Shown here: piece after piece, positions 15,949-26,758 of the stretch
Layout: each line of letters opens with the position of its first letter
How positions within the stretch are numbered: position 1 is the stretch's first letter
Assembly: GCF_000375345.1 (NCBI RefSeq)
Contig: NZ_AQXD01000001.1
Span: 388,600 to 452,599 of the forward strand
Length of the DNA: 64,000 nucleotides
Origin: Wohlfahrtiimonas chitiniclastica DSM 18708
Lineage (GTDB): Bacteria; Pseudomonadota; Gammaproteobacteria; Cardiobacteriales; Wohlfahrtiimonadaceae
Direction: 5' to 3'
Notes under the pieces: model-generated
What the model saw: only the letters and a program-made list of their open reading frames with translations
What the model was told of the DNA's origin: nothing
Databases searched by the model: none
Program-made: the position numbers and the translations under genes

Positions 15949-18900
15949 ATGAATAAAGTATATAAAATTGTTTGGAATAAAAAAATTAATCAATGGGTTG
16001 TGGCCAGTGAATTGGCAAAAGGGATGCAAAATGCATCGACATCTGTGGCGCGTGTCGATGACAACCCATTCACTTTTTTTAAGAAGGGTTTTATATGCAT
16101 GGCGTTGTTGAGCGTCCTTTCAGGTGTTAACGCGCAGTCGATCACAGTCAATACAGCCGCTGAATTTAAAACAGCTGTTGAAGGGGGCGCTTATGATCAC
16201 ATTACTTTAGGCAATAACATTACGCTTGGTAGCTATATTGCAGTCAACTTTTCTCAAAAAAACAATATCGTCATTGATGGTAATCATCAATATGAATTGA
16301 AAGTCACCAGTGGCGGCAGTAATGGTTTAAGCATTAATAAGGGTGGTGGTACACTGATTTTACAAAACATGTCCATTGATACTGCGAACTACTACAGTAT
16401 GGTGAGGGTAGAAAGCACAGATCCCGACATCAATGTTGTGTATGACAATATTAAAAATTTTTCTGCCTCTCAACATACATTCATGCGTGGCAGTGGTGGT
16501 AATTCAAATGCCATTGCAACGATGGGAAATATGGGAGTGGTTGCCCCAGTGACACGTCAAGAAATTGGCGAGATCAATAAAATAATTTTTACGGGTCAAT
16601 ATCATGTGGTTCATTCCAATCCAATATTTGTATCATTTCAAAATAGTAGCGCGGTGATTAATACCGCCACGATGGATTTTAAAAAGGGTGCGGATGTTAA
16701 AATTGATCGCACAGGCACAACAGCTAACATCACGAATACAGACAATCGTGCTTTTATGTATACTTTTGAGGATGGTGCTAAGTTTGAATTGATTGCGGCG
16801 CAAAATATTTTATTGGGCACCAATACAAACCGCGGTTTTAGCATCGGTACCTATGATGATAAGGGTTTTGGCGCTGGGGCAAGCATCATTTTAAATCAAA
16901 CAAATACAGGTGCTGCCTATGCAAATGGCATTGATAATGCCACCACCAATACGACAGGCATTAACCACAATGCAACAGGCACAGATCATGTCGTCTTTAA
17001 CTTAGGTGATGAAACAGATTTAAGGATGACGGGCACAGGCATTAGTGCAAGTAAGACAACCGGTTCTGGCGGTATTTACGCCCGAAATGCTGGGAAAATT
17101 GATGCGGATATCGGCATGCACATTGAACACAATAATGGCGAAAATGGTGAGGTTGTACTCGCCAATCAAGGCACCATCACCAGTCAAACAGCAGGCATTG
17201 AATTATTATCCACCGCCAATAAAACCATGAAGCTTGATGGCACATCGGGCAGTTTAACCGCATTAAGTGGCGCAGGCATTAAAGTCGGTCATGCGCAGGA
17301 AAATGGCGATCTCAATCTAGCTTTAGTGGGCGGCGAAATTAATGTATCAGAAGGTGCCACCGGCATAGAATTCAATGGCAACACGGCCAATGTACATACA
17401 ATCACGGGCACAACCATCAATGCAAATGGCACAACGAGCACAGCAATTGAGCATAACAATGCGAATGCTCACATTACGTTTAAAGATACACACATCAATA
17501 TTGAAGATGGCATCGGTTTTAGTGACCTCAACAATAAGACCTTTGCAAAAGGTGATGCGGGCGGAACTAATCAGCTGACTGTGAAAGGCAAAGGCACAGC
17601 ACTGCGTTTAGCTCAGGATCTTTCACAATTAGCGGGTGCACATTTGAACATTAATGTGACGGATCATACAGGTGTTGTGGGCACAACGGGCGCGGGTGTT
17701 GGCGTAGAAATCACGGGGGGCACCGTTGCAGATGTCATTAAGGTTGAGGATGGCGTTAACATTAATGCCACTGGGGCGACTGCTCTTAAAATCTTGGGCA
17801 CGGTTGAAAGAGAGCTCGTCAATCAAGGCGTGATCACGGGATATATACGTTTTGACAATGGTGATGTGAACAACACCATCACCAATACAGGGGCGATTGA
17901 TCATCTCATCACTCATGGCGGGGATGATACCTTAACGATTGAAAGTGGCGCATCACTATTGGGCATCGCGAATTTAGGTGAGGGTCAAAATAAAGTTTAT
18001 ATCAATAATCCTAGCCAGATCCATGGCGTGATGACGGGCAGCGGTGATGATCTCTTTGAATTAAGCAACATTGATTCAAATCATCATGCTGTGATTATTA
18101 ATCAATTAGATGCCGGGGCAGGTACAAATACACTGAATGTGAAAGATTCCATCTTTAAAACCCAAGCCGATACAAAATTTGAAAATTTTGCAAATATCCA
18201 TTTAGACAAAACGGCGCTCACTTTAGCCGCATCAAACAATATTGCAACGGGCACTGTTCATATTGATCAGTTAAGCGCACTCACTTTAGGCGATCAATAT
18301 ACGGGCGATTTTTCAGCCTCTGTGGTTGGGGATGGCACGGTGACAATTGATAAAGGTGCGACAGTCACGCTCACAGGTATCAACACTGGGCTCACAGGCA
18401 ATTTAACTGTGGCAGCGGGTGGCACTTTAAATACCAATCATCTCAATCAATTCGGTTCTGGCACGACAGAAGTTGCCGGTACGCTGAATCACACAGCGAA
18501 TGCGCTAAAAACACATTTAACGGGGGCAGGGCAACTCAATTTAACGGGTGATCAGTCTGCATTTAATTTTGATGATAATGTGGGTTCAGATTTCACAGGC
18601 AATGTGCGTTTACAGAATAATACGTTTAATTTAAGTGGAACAAATACCGATACTTTAGCCAATAGTACGTTATCTTTAAGCTCTGGCAACACCACGACAG
18701 TTGAAGAGCAAAATCAGGCAGTTAAAAATTTAGAATTAGATGGCGCAACGCTGGTGTTTAAGGATGCAGGCAGCATCGTCACTGATCATTTGTCAAACAC
18801 TGCAAAGAATAGTGTGATTCAAGTGGATGTGACAGATACAGAATCTGTGAACGTCATTGATCAAAACTCAGGTGTGGGTAAGCAGTTGATTACTGCCAAC

Positions 18901-21900
18901 ACCAGTGCGATCAATCTTGATCATTTATCATTACAAGATTTTGCGGGACAAGTGCTTGGTGCGGGTACGGAACTTGAAATTAAGCAAAATGGTCATGCAG
19001 TTGCTGAGGGCACTTATCACTACACATTAAAAGAGCATCATGGTTTAGCTTTGAATTATGGCTTAAGCAAAATCGATATCCATGAGGATAAAATCTTAGA
19101 ATTAAACTCAACGACTTCAACCAGTCGAGTGATGAATGCGCAGTTAACTGGGCTTGGCGGCATTAATTTAACGAGTACTGCCGCAGGATTGACGATTGAT
19201 AATGCACTCAATGATTATCAAGGTGCCACGAATGTCACCGCAGGCATGGTGACGCTGGGCAGTGATCATGCTTTGGGTCAAACCGCTCATTTAAATTTAG
19301 CAGCTGGCACAACTGTTGATTTAAGTGGTCACAAACAAACCATTGGTGGCTTAACGAATGCGGGCAGTTTAGACATTGCAGGCGGGAGTTTAACGCTCAC
19401 AGGCAACGGAGCATCAAGCGCTAAGGATGGTTTGCGTGGTGCAGGTCAGTTAAATATTGCTGGGGGCGATTTATCTGTTTCAGCTGAGAATGCCAATTTA
19501 AGTGCCAATGTCTCGATTGCATCCGGTTCGGCATTAACGCTCATTAAAAATGCGACAGTGGGCAGCGGTCACATTGCCATCGCGGGTGCTTTAAAGCTCC
19601 AGACGATGGATACAGCTTTAAACAATACCATGAGCGACGCGGGCTCAATCAATGTGTCTGACCATTCTGATGTGCGTTTGACTGCGGACAATACAGGGTT
19701 TGCAGGAACATTTGCTATTGATGGCACGAGTCACTTAAACGTTACTAAACTGAGCCAATTGGGTTCAGGAAGTGTGGCAGCTGCTGAATCAGGTGCTGTG
19801 AACCTCAATAAGATCACTGGAGAACTCACGAATATAATCAGTGGTGCAGGGAATTTAAATTTATCTGGTACAAATTTGTCATTGAATACAAGCAATACCA
19901 AGCTGAAAAATTTAACAGGTACAATACATCTAACAACTGGATCTAATCTAACATTGGTAGAAAATGGTCAATTAAATGATGCCGCTAAAGTGAATATTAC
20001 TGCAGTTGGTGACAGCATCACTGTGAATTCAAGTGGTGATTTTAACTTTAATAATCACCTTACTGGCTCTGGCTTATTAGATGTTAAAACGGCTGGCAAT
20101 AGTTTTAACTTTGGCAAAGATGTCGGCAGTGACTTTGCAGGGACTGTGAATTTATCGAACAGCACATTTAGTTTAAGCAGTAATAATACAGCAGCACTAA
20201 AAAATGCAACATTGGTGGTTGGTAAAGGCAATACAACCACAGTTGATACGGATAATCAGACCATTGGGAACTTAACATTGGATGGTGGCCAAGCAGTATT
20301 TAAAGGCAAAGGCTCCATTGCCACAGATACTTTGGCAAGTAATAGCACAAGTATAATTCAGGTGGATTTAGATTCCATTGCGCCAACAGATGGCACTGCT
20401 GCGAACTTGTTTGATCAAAATCGTGGCCAGAATCATCAGTTAATTACGGCTAACAATAATGGTGGCCTGAAACTCTCTGATTTAACTTTGCAAGAGCTCA
20501 ATGGCAGTGCAGTAGGCGAAGGCACCATCAGAAATATTGATCAAAATGATCAAAAAGTTGCAGAAGGCACCTACAATTATGCTCTCAATAATGCAGGTGG
20601 TTTAGGTGTTAGTTATGGTTTAAGTGCCTTGAATATTGTGGATGGGCAAACATTGACGTTAGATGCAACAGGTGCCACCAATAAAAATATGACAGCAACC
20701 TTGACTGGCACAGGGAACTTAACCTTAATCAGTGATGATAAGGGGCTAACTTTAACCAATGAAAAGAATGCTTATACAGGTGCCACAAATGTAACAGCTG
20801 GCTTAGTGACGGCGGGTAGTGACAATGCTTTTGGGCAAACTTCCCAGTTAAATTTAGCAGCCGGTACAACCATTGATTTAAATGGTAAAACTCAAGCCGT
20901 TGGTAGCCTAACGAATGAGGGTAAAGTTGATTTTGCTGGTGGTACATTAACCATCATGAATGCGGGTGGTGCTGCATCAACATCATCAGGTGAATTGTCT
21001 GGCATAGGTAATTTAATCATTTCAGCGGGTGATTTAAGCATCACATCGGTAAACAATGATTTAGACGCCAGTATAGATATTCATTCAGGTGCGTCAATGT
21101 CATTATCAGATACGGGTACTTTAGGTTCTAGCCAAATTGCTGTAGATGGTGCACTGAATTTAAATGCTGACGCTACTTTTGGAAATACCTTAGCAGGATC
21201 AGGTGTAGTTAATACAAATGCAGATATTGCATTAACTGGTGATAACTCAGGCTTCACAGGTGCGCAAAATATAGGGAATCAAGCTTCTTTAACCGTTGGC
21301 AGTCAATCTGCATTAGGATTAGGGCAAGTGAATTTTGGTTCAGAAACATCCACGCTGAACTTAAATAGAGTGACTTCAGCGGTTCAGAATGTGTTACATG
21401 GTTCTGGTATGGTGAATATTTCTGATCAATCTTTCGTGAGCTTTAGTTCTGATAACAAAGACTTTACAGGGACATTTGCAGTCGATGGTATAAGCAGTTT
21501 AACAACCACAGATTTTAGCCAACTGGGCAAAGGTTCAGTCAGCATTGTGCAAGGTGGTACCGTTAATTTAGATAAGATGACTGGAGAACTCACGAATATA
21601 ATCAGTGGAACTGGGAGTTTGAATTTATCCGGTTCTAATTTGTCATTGAATACAGGCAACACTAATCTTAAGGATTTAACAGGGACTGTCAATCTCACAA
21701 CTGGCTCTACTCTAACATTAGCGGAAAATGGTCAATTAAATGATTCGGCTAAAGTTAATATTGCTGCAGTTGGTGACAGTGTCATAGTCAATTCAAGCGG
21801 TGATTTTAGCTTTAATAATTATCTCACTGGCTCTGGTTTATTGGATGTTAAAACAACAGGAAATATCTTTAACTTTGGCAAAGATGTGGGCAGTGACTTT

Positions 21901-24900
21901 GCAGGGATTGTGAATTTAGCAAACAGCACCTTTCACTTAACTGGTAATAATACAGCAGCACTAAAAAATGCAACATTAGTAACTGGTACGGGTAACACAA
22001 CTACAATCGATACAGCTAACCAAACCATTGGAAATTTGACATTAGAGGGCGGTCAAACCGTATTTAAAGGCACGGGCTCCATTACCACAAATACTTTGGC
22101 AAACAATGGCTCAAGTATCATCCAAGTGGATTTGGATGCGATTTCGCCAACAGATGGCACTGCTGCGAACTTGTTTGATCAAAACAGTGGTCAGAATCAT
22201 CAATTAATCACAGCTACAAATAATGATGGCCTGAAACTCTCTGATTTAACTTTGCAAGGGCTCAATGGTAGCACTGTGGGCACTGGCACCATTAGAAATA
22301 TTGATCAAAATGACCAAAAAGTTGCAGAAGGTACTTACAATTATGCCCTTAATAATACAGGTGGTTTGGGCGTTAGTTATGGTTTGAGCGCTTTGAATAT
22401 TGTGGATGGTCAAACATTGACGCTCGATTCAACAAGTGCTGCCAATAAAAACATGACAGCAACCTTGACTGGCACAGGGAACTTGGCATTAATCAGTGAT
22501 GATAAGGGGCTAACTTTAACCAATGAAAAGAATGCTTATACAGGTGCCACAAATGTAACAGCTGGCTTAGTGACGGTGGGTAGTGACAATGCCTTTGCGC
22601 AAACATCACAGTTAAATTTAGCAGCCGGTACAACCGTTGATTTAAACGGTAACAAACAAACCGTTGGTAGCCTAGCAAATGATGGTAAAGTTAATTTTGC
22701 AGATGGCACATTAACCATCACGAATGCAGGTGGTGTTTCAACATCATCAGGTGAATTGTCTGGCATAGGTAATTTAATCATTTCAGCGGGTGATTTAAGT
22801 ATCACGACAGCGAATAAGGATTTAGATGCCAGCATAGGCATTCATTCCGGTGCGTCAATGTCATTATCAGATGCAGGCACTTTAGGTACTAGCCAAGTGG
22901 CTGTGGATGGTGCACTGAATTTAAATGCTGACGCTACTTTTGGAAATACCTTAGCAGGATCAGGTGTAGTTAATACAAATGCAGATATTGCATTAACAGC
23001 CGATAACTCAGGCTTTATGGGTGCGCATAATATAGGTAATCAAGCTTCTTTAACTGTTAGCAATCAATCAGCTTTAGGATTAGGGCAAATTAATTTTGGT
23101 TCAGAAACATCAACGCTGAACTTAAATAACGTTACTTCAGCCGTTCAGAATGTCTTACATGGCTCAGGAATTGTGAATATTACAGATAATGCCACTGTTA
23201 ATTTTAGTAGCGATAATAAAGACTTTGCGGGAATATTTGCAGTCGATGCTACAAGTAGCTTAACAACTACGGAATTCAGCCAACTAGGCAAAGGTTCAGT
23301 CAGCATTGTGCAAGGTGGTACCGTTAATTTAGATAAGATGACTGGAGAACTCACGAATATAATCAGTGGAGATGGAAATTTAAATTTATCTGGCTCTAAT
23401 TTGTCATTAAATGCAGGTAATACTCATCTTAAGGATTTGACAGGTACCCTCAACATTGCAATGGGTTCTAAACTAACATTGATAGAAAATGGTCAATTAA
23501 ATGATGCCGCAAAATTCAACATTGCCGCGGTTGGTGACAGTGTCACAGTGAATTCAAGCAGTGATTTTAGCTTTAACAATAATCTTACGGGTTCAGGTCT
23601 ATTAGATGTCCAAACAGCCGGCAATCGCTTTAACTTTGGCAAAGATGTGGGCAGTGATTTTGCTGGGACTGTGAATCTGGAGAATACGCAATTTCATCTA
23701 TCGGGTGATAATACTCAAGCATTACAAAATGCCAATATATCTCTGGGTGCTGGCAATGTTACAACGGTGGGTGCAGGTACTCAAACCATCGGCGGCTTAA
23801 CATTGAATGGCGGTCATTTGTCATTCAATGGTGACAAAGAAACGATTGCTACAGGCACTTTAAGTTCGACGGGTGTTAACACGACAGTCATGATCAATAC
23901 TGAATATATCCCACGTGTTGATGTGAATGAGTCACCGAACTTATTTGATCAATTAACAGGTTTAGTCACCAATATTATTACAGCGAAGGATTCAAGTGGC
24001 TTGAATGTGAACGATTTAACCCTTAAGGATCAACATGGCAAAGAAATCTTGGACAATGTGCATCATGACATTGTGCTAAACGGCGAGAAAATTGCAGATT
24101 CGACATACAACTATCACTTGGTGGAAAATAAAGGTCTAGGCGTGACGTATGGCTTGGTGGCGCTTGATATTCTCGATGGTAAAACACTGACGCTTGATTC
24201 TACGACCATTAATCGTGGCAACAATCAAATGACGGCTAAAATCACGGGGCAAGGTAATTTAAACCTAACGAGTGATGATCAAGGCATGATTGTAGACAAT
24301 AGTCACAATGCTTATACAGGTGTAACGAATGTAACAGCAGGCTTAGTGACGGCTGGCAGTGACAATGCCTTTGGGCAAACTTCCCAGTTAAATTTAGCGA
24401 CGGCTACAACCGTTGATTTAAATGGTCAACAACAAACCATTGGCCGTTTGACGAATGCGGGAACATTGAATCTTGCCGGTGGATCATTGACCATGACGGA
24501 AAAAGGATCCACCTCTTCAGGCGCATTAATGGGCGCAGGGGATTTGATCATCTCTGGTGGTGATTTAAACATCACAACAGCCAACATGGATTTAATGGCC
24601 AATGTTGCGATTCATTCAGGCGCTGCAATTCAGTTGTCTGAAACGGGGTCGTTAGGCAATGGCGCCATTGATGTCGGTGGCACATTAGACATTAACAATG
24701 GACACGTAAATTTTAAAAATGGATTGTCAGGTTCAGGCAAGATCAATATTAATGACAATGTCGCTTTAACCGCGGATGCCAATACATTTTCTGGGACTTT
24801 GAATGTCAATGATCAAACATTGTCAGTCACCTCTGAAAAACAGCTCGGCACTGCGAAGATTGTCAATCATGGCACGGTTGATCTGAATCTATTGGCAGAC

Positions 24901-26571
24901 GGTCGATGGGTGAATCAGATGACGGGCACCGGTGATTTCATTAAATCAGGCAATGGCACGTTAAGGATTGCGAATCAGTTGTTACATACGGGCAATACTG
25001 AGATTAAGGCCGGAACTGTGTTCTTAGAAAAAGGTGCCGTATTAGGTGGCACCAATCAGAAGTCACGTGCAAGCATGGCAGGCACTTTAAACATTGCTCA
25101 AGGCAGTACATTGGCAGGGACCGGTACAGTGAATCAAACTGTCAATAACTATGGCACCATCGATGTGAATTTACGAGATGTCAGACAGAGCCCTGATCGA
25201 GATTATGCACAAGGCAATGCCACATTAACAGTGAATCATGATGTGAATAACCACAATAAGATTTATATCGGCAATGCCAATACGACGGCGGGCAATCGCT
25301 TGATCATTAAGGGTAACTACACAGCGGGTGACAATGCTGTGCTGTATATGAATACAGACCTTGGCAATCAAACGACGAGTTTAGCGGATCAGTTGATTGT
25401 CTCTGGCAATATTTCGGGCAAAACAAAATTACACATCACGGATATTGGCAATGTTGCAGGCGGCATGACATCGCCTTTGGGCATCAAAATCATTGATGCA
25501 GGCTCATCGGATGACAATGCTTTTGAATTACAAAATACCGTGGTCAAAGGCATCAACGAGTATGTTTTATCGAGAAATGCAGAGGATCAAGACTGGTATT
25601 TAACCTCGTATCGAGATTTATATCGCCCGGATGTGGGCAGCACCATCGCAAATAGCATGGGGACCATTCGATCTCAATTGCCGGGTTATGGTTCACACAT
25701 TTCAGGCGCACTGGCCGCCGGTTCTGGTGGCTTGCGTGCTTTAGATCGAAACATGACGGCAGATGGCCAATATCTCGGTTCGGTTTGGTTCAATGAAACG
25801 GGCACCCATGATAAAGGCAACATTGCAGGTGATCAGATCCATTACACTTATAAAGGGTTTGCTTCTGTATTAGGGGCAGACACTGGCTTTAGAACAGGGG
25901 ATGGCTTGGTGATTGTCGGCGGAATGATCTCAACAAGTTCGATGGATTCTAAAGGCTGGAATCGCATCACAGAATCACGCAGCACAGGTTCTATCTCAGG
26001 GCAAAGCATCGGCTTATATGGCAGTTGGTTTAAGAATGCGGACGATGCGTTAAGTCCATTCATTGATTACACGATTTCATATGGCAAGTATGATAATACA
26101 GTGACAACCCTCAATAATGCTTCAAGCTCATATGATTCACGATTGTGGACGGTGAGTGTGCAGGGCGGTTATCCGATGGCCATTGGTGAAAATTTGGTGG
26201 TGGAACCGCAAGCACAAATCAGCTATATCGATTATAAGGTGGACAATTATCGTGATTTTAATGGCACTGACATCCGTGAACAGCAAAAAGGTCATGTGAT
26301 TTCAAGAGTGGGGGCATATGTTTACCCCAAAACAGGTGATGTCAAATCTTATGCAGCGTTTAACCTTTGGTATGACGACATTGCCTCTAAAGTGAGCTAC
26401 GATGATCGAAGTTTATCTTCTGGTAAACCTGGCTTATTCTACGAAGCAAAGCTTGGCGTACAAGCTAAGATGAATGAGAATTTTACGATCAATTCTGAGA
26501 TCAATTATCGTCAAGGCAAACATAAGCATAAAAATTACAACTTTAACATTGGTTTTAAATACCAATTCTAA
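15949..26571 (+). CDS. Giant type Va autotransporter adhesin (3540 residues)
   Basis: Secreted surface protein of the AIDA-I/pertactin-like kind. Residues 1-25 form an extended signal peptide region (MNKVYKIVWNKKINQWVVAS), then a hydrophobic core and probable cleavage after Ala62 (GVNA). The passenger (about 63-3210) is rich in N, G, T, S and L with beta-helix repeats. It contains three full and one partial copies of a unit of roughly 520-590 residues. I saw no cysteine after the signal peptide, usual for autotransporters. The C-terminal 270 residues form the outer-membrane beta-barrel, ending in NIGFKYQF with the terminal Phe that Bam recognises. The 10.6-kb frame is intact. A weak AAGG lies before the ATG and a strong terminator follows. 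Likely role: adhesion, aggregation or biofilm (family inference); ligand unknown. Confidence 0.93.
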   Translation: MNKVYKIVWNKKINQWVVASELAKGMQNASTSVARVDDNPFTFFKKGFICMALLSVLSGVNAQSITVNTAAEFKTAVEGGAYDHITLGNNITLGSYIAVNFSQKNNIVIDGNHQYELKVTSGGSNGLSINKGGGTLILQNMSIDTANYYSMVRVESTDPDINVVYDNIKNFSASQHTFMRGSGGNSNAIATMGNMGVVAPVTRQEIGEINKIIFTGQYHVVHSNPIFVSFQNSSAVINTATMDFKKGADVKIDRTGTTANITNTDNRAFMYTFEDGAKFELIAAQNILLGTNTNRGFSIGTYDDKGFGAGASIILNQTNTGAAYANGIDNATTNTTGINHNATGTDHVVFNLGDETDLRMTGTGISASKTTGSGGIYARNAGKIDADIGMHIEHNNGENGEVVLANQGTITSQTAGIELLSTANKTMKLDGTSGSLTALSGAGIKVGHAQENGDLNLALVGGEINVSEGATGIEFNGNTANVHTITGTTINANGTTSTAIEHNNANAHITFKDTHINIEDGIGFSDLNNKTFAKGDAGGTNQLTVKGKGTALRLAQDLSQLAGAHLNINVTDHTGVVGTTGAGVGVEITGGTVADVIKVEDGVNINATGATALKILGTVERELVNQGVITGYIRFDNGDVNNTITNTGAIDHLITHGGDDTLTIESGASLLGIANLGEGQNKVYINNPSQIHGVMTGSGDDLFELSNIDSNHHAVIINQLDAGAGTNTLNVKDSIFKTQADTKFENFANIHLDKTALTLAASNNIATGTVHIDQLSALTLGDQYTGDFSASVVGDGTVTIDKGATVTLTGINTGLTGNLTVAAGGTLNTNHLNQFGSGTTEVAGTLNHTANALKTHLTGAGQLNLTGDQSAFNFDDNVGSDFTGNVRLQNNTFNLSGTNTDTLANSTLSLSSGNTTTVEEQNQAVKNLELDGATLVFKDAGSIVTDHLSNTAKNSVIQVDVTDTESVNVIDQNSGVGKQLITANTSAINLDHLSLQDFAGQVLGAGTELEIKQNGHAVAEGTYHYTLKEHHGLALNYGLSKIDIHEDKILELNSTTSTSRVMNAQLTGLGGINLTSTAAGLTIDNALNDYQGATNVTAGMVTLGSDHALGQTAHLNLAAGTTVDLSGHKQTIGGLTNAGSLDIAGGSLTLTGNGASSAKDGLRGAGQLNIAGGDLSVSAENANLSANVSIASGSALTLIKNATVGSGHIAIAGALKLQTMDTALNNTMSDAGSINVSDHSDVRLTADNTGFAGTFAIDGTSHLNVTKLSQLGSGSVAAAESGAVNLNKITGELTNIISGAGNLNLSGTNLSLNTSNTKLKNLTGTIHLTTGSNLTLVENGQLNDAAKVNITAVGDSITVNSSGDFNFNNHLTGSGLLDVKTAGNSFNFGKDVGSDFAGTVNLSNSTFSLSSNNTAALKNATLVVGKGNTTTVDTDNQTIGNLTLDGGQAVFKGKGSIATDTLASNSTSIIQVDLDSIAPTDGTAANLFDQNRGQNHQLITANNNGGLKLSDLTLQELNGSAVGEGTIRNIDQNDQKVAEGTYNYALNNAGGLGVSYGLSALNIVDGQTLTLDATGATNKNMTATLTGTGNLTLISDDKGLTLTNEKNAYTGATNVTAGLVTAGSDNAFGQTSQLNLAAGTTIDLNGKTQAVGSLTNEGKVDFAGGTLTIMNAGGAASTSSGELSGIGNLIISAGDLSITSVNNDLDASIDIHSGASMSLSDTGTLGSSQIAVDGALNLNADATFGNTLAGSGVVNTNADIALTGDNSGFTGAQNIGNQASLTVGSQSALGLGQVNFGSETSTLNLNRVTSAVQNVLHGSGMVNISDQSFVSFSSDNKDFTGTFAVDGISSLTTTDFSQLGKGSVSIVQGGTVNLDKMTGELTNIISGTGSLNLSGSNLSLNTGNTNLKDLTGTVNLTTGSTLTLAENGQLNDSAKVNIAAVGDSVIVNSSGDFSFNNYLTGSGLLDVKTTGNIFNFGKDVGSDFAGIVNLANSTFHLTGNNTAALKNATLVTGTGNTTTIDTANQTIGNLTLEGGQTVFKGTGSITTNTLANNGSSIIQVDLDAISPTDGTAANLFDQNSGQNHQLITATNNDGLKLSDLTLQGLNGSTVGTGTIRNIDQNDQKVAEGTYNYALNNTGGLGVSYGLSALNIVDGQTLTLDSTSAANKNMTATLTGTGNLALISDDKGLTLTNEKNAYTGATNVTAGLVTVGSDNAFAQTSQLNLAAGTTVDLNGNKQTVGSLANDGKVNFADGTLTITNAGGVSTSSGELSGIGNLIISAGDLSITTANKDLDASIGIHSGASMSLSDAGTLGTSQVAVDGALNLNADATFGNTLAGSGVVNTNADIALTADNSGFMGAHNIGNQASLTVSNQSALGLGQINFGSETSTLNLNNVTSAVQNVLHGSGIVNITDNATVNFSSDNKDFAGIFAVDATSSLTTTEFSQLGKGSVSIVQGGTVNLDKMTGELTNIISGDGNLNLSGSNLSLNAGNTHLKDLTGTLNIAMGSKLTLIENGQLNDAAKFNIAAVGDSVTVNSSSDFSFNNNLTGSGLLDVQTAGNRFNFGKDVGSDFAGTVNLENTQFHLSGDNTQALQNANISLGAGNVTTVGAGTQTIGGLTLNGGHLSFNGDKETIATGTLSSTGVNTTVMINTEYIPRVDVNESPNLFDQLTGLVTNIITAKDSSGLNVNDLTLKDQHGKEILDNVHHDIVLNGEKIADSTYNYHLVENKGLGVTYGLVALDILDGKTLTLDSTTINRGNNQMTAKITGQGNLNLTSDDQGMIVDNSHNAYTGVTNVTAGLVTAGSDNAFGQTSQLNLATATTVDLNGQQQTIGRLTNAGTLNLAGGSLTMTEKGSTSSGALMGAGDLIISGGDLNITTANMDLMANVAIHSGAAIQLSETGSLGNGAIDVGGTLDINNGHVNFKNGLSGSGKININDNVALTADANTFSGTLNVNDQTLSVTSEKQLGTAKIVNHGTVDLNLLADGRWVNQMTGTGDFIKSGNGTLRIANQLLHTGNTEIKAGTVFLEKGAVLGGTNQKSRASMAGTLNIAQGSTLAGTGTVNQTVNNYGTIDVNLRDVRQSPDRDYAQGNATLTVNHDVNNHNKIYIGNANTTAGNRLIIKGNYTAGDNAVLYMNTDLGNQTTSLADQLIVSGNISGKTKLHITDIGNVAGGMTSPLGIKIIDAGSSDDNAFELQNTVVKGINEYVLSRNAEDQDWYLTSYRDLYRPDVGSTIANSMGTIRSQLPGYGSHISGALAAGSGGLRALDRNMTADGQYLGSVWFNETGTHDKGNIAGDQIHYTYKGFASVLGADTGFRTGDGLVIVGGMISTSSMDSKGWNRITESRSTGSISGQSIGLYGSWFKNADDALSPFIDYTISYGKYDNTVTTLNNASSSYDSRLWTVSVQGGYPMAIGENLVVEPQAQISYIDYKVDNYRDFNGTDIREQQKGHVISRVGAYVYPKTGDVKSYAAFNLWYDDIASKVSYDDRSLSSGKPGLFYEAKLGVQAKMNENFTINSEINYRQGKHKHKNYNFNIGFKYQF
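19144..20700 (+). repeat. Autotransporter internal repeat, unit 1 (519 codons)
   Basis: Begins with the LTGLGGINLTS segment and runs to the next equivalent position. It includes the GATNVTAG motif, the FNFGKDVGSDFAG motif and the LFDQNRGQ segment. More diverged and about 70 codons shorter than units 2 and 3. Confidence 0.7.
20701..22464 (+). repeat. Autotransporter internal repeat, unit 2 (588 codons)
   Basis: Starts at LTGTGNLTLISDDKG. Very close to unit 3 even at nucleotide level; stretches of more than 70 identical bases are shared (for example 21170-21240 with 22919-22989, and about 21526-21608 with 23288-23370). Confidence 0.8.
22465..24240 (+). repeat. Autotransporter internal repeat, unit 3 (592 codons)
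   Basis: Starts at LTGTGNLALISDDKG, nearly a copy of unit 2 for most of its length. The last third (from about 23690) diverges toward different strand sequences before unit 4. Confidence 0.8.
24241..24900 (+). repeat. Autotransporter internal repeat, partial unit 4
   Basis: Starts at ITGQGNLNLTSDDQG and includes VTNVTAGLVTAGSDNAFGQ, matching units 2-3. It fades into the passenger C-terminal region after about 220 codons, so the end is approximate. Confidence 0.6.
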
Positions 26572-26585
26572 GCATCATTGAGATT

Positions 26586-26624
26586 AAAACACCCCAAAGT
26601 GAGTTAAACTTTGGGGTGTTTTTG
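26586..26624 (+). terminator. Autotransporter terminator
   Basis: Perfect 15-bp stem, AAAACACCCCAAAGT (26586-26600) with its complement at 26608-26622, ending in a T-run. It lies 14 bases after the autotransporter stop. Confidence 0.9.
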
Positions 26625-26758
26625 ATGTGTGTAGGCATCCTTTTCATCATTGGCCATTATCAATATTGTCACTGGAGAAATGGCGAAAAATATACGCCAA
26701 GATCATGCAAAGTTGTGACGGCGATTGTCAATACAGTCACGGGGATGAAATAGAGATA

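Noticed and set aside
15949-26571. Repeated segments resembling a CRISPR or satellite array
   Set aside because: The repeats are long, in frame, and belong to the autotransporter passenger; no short regular repeats with unique spacers occur.
14100-26624. Search for a direct repeat of the tRNA-Ser 3' end as an attachment site
   Set aside because: No copy of the T-arm/acceptor sequence was seen at the right side of the accessory stretch, and there is no integrase gene.
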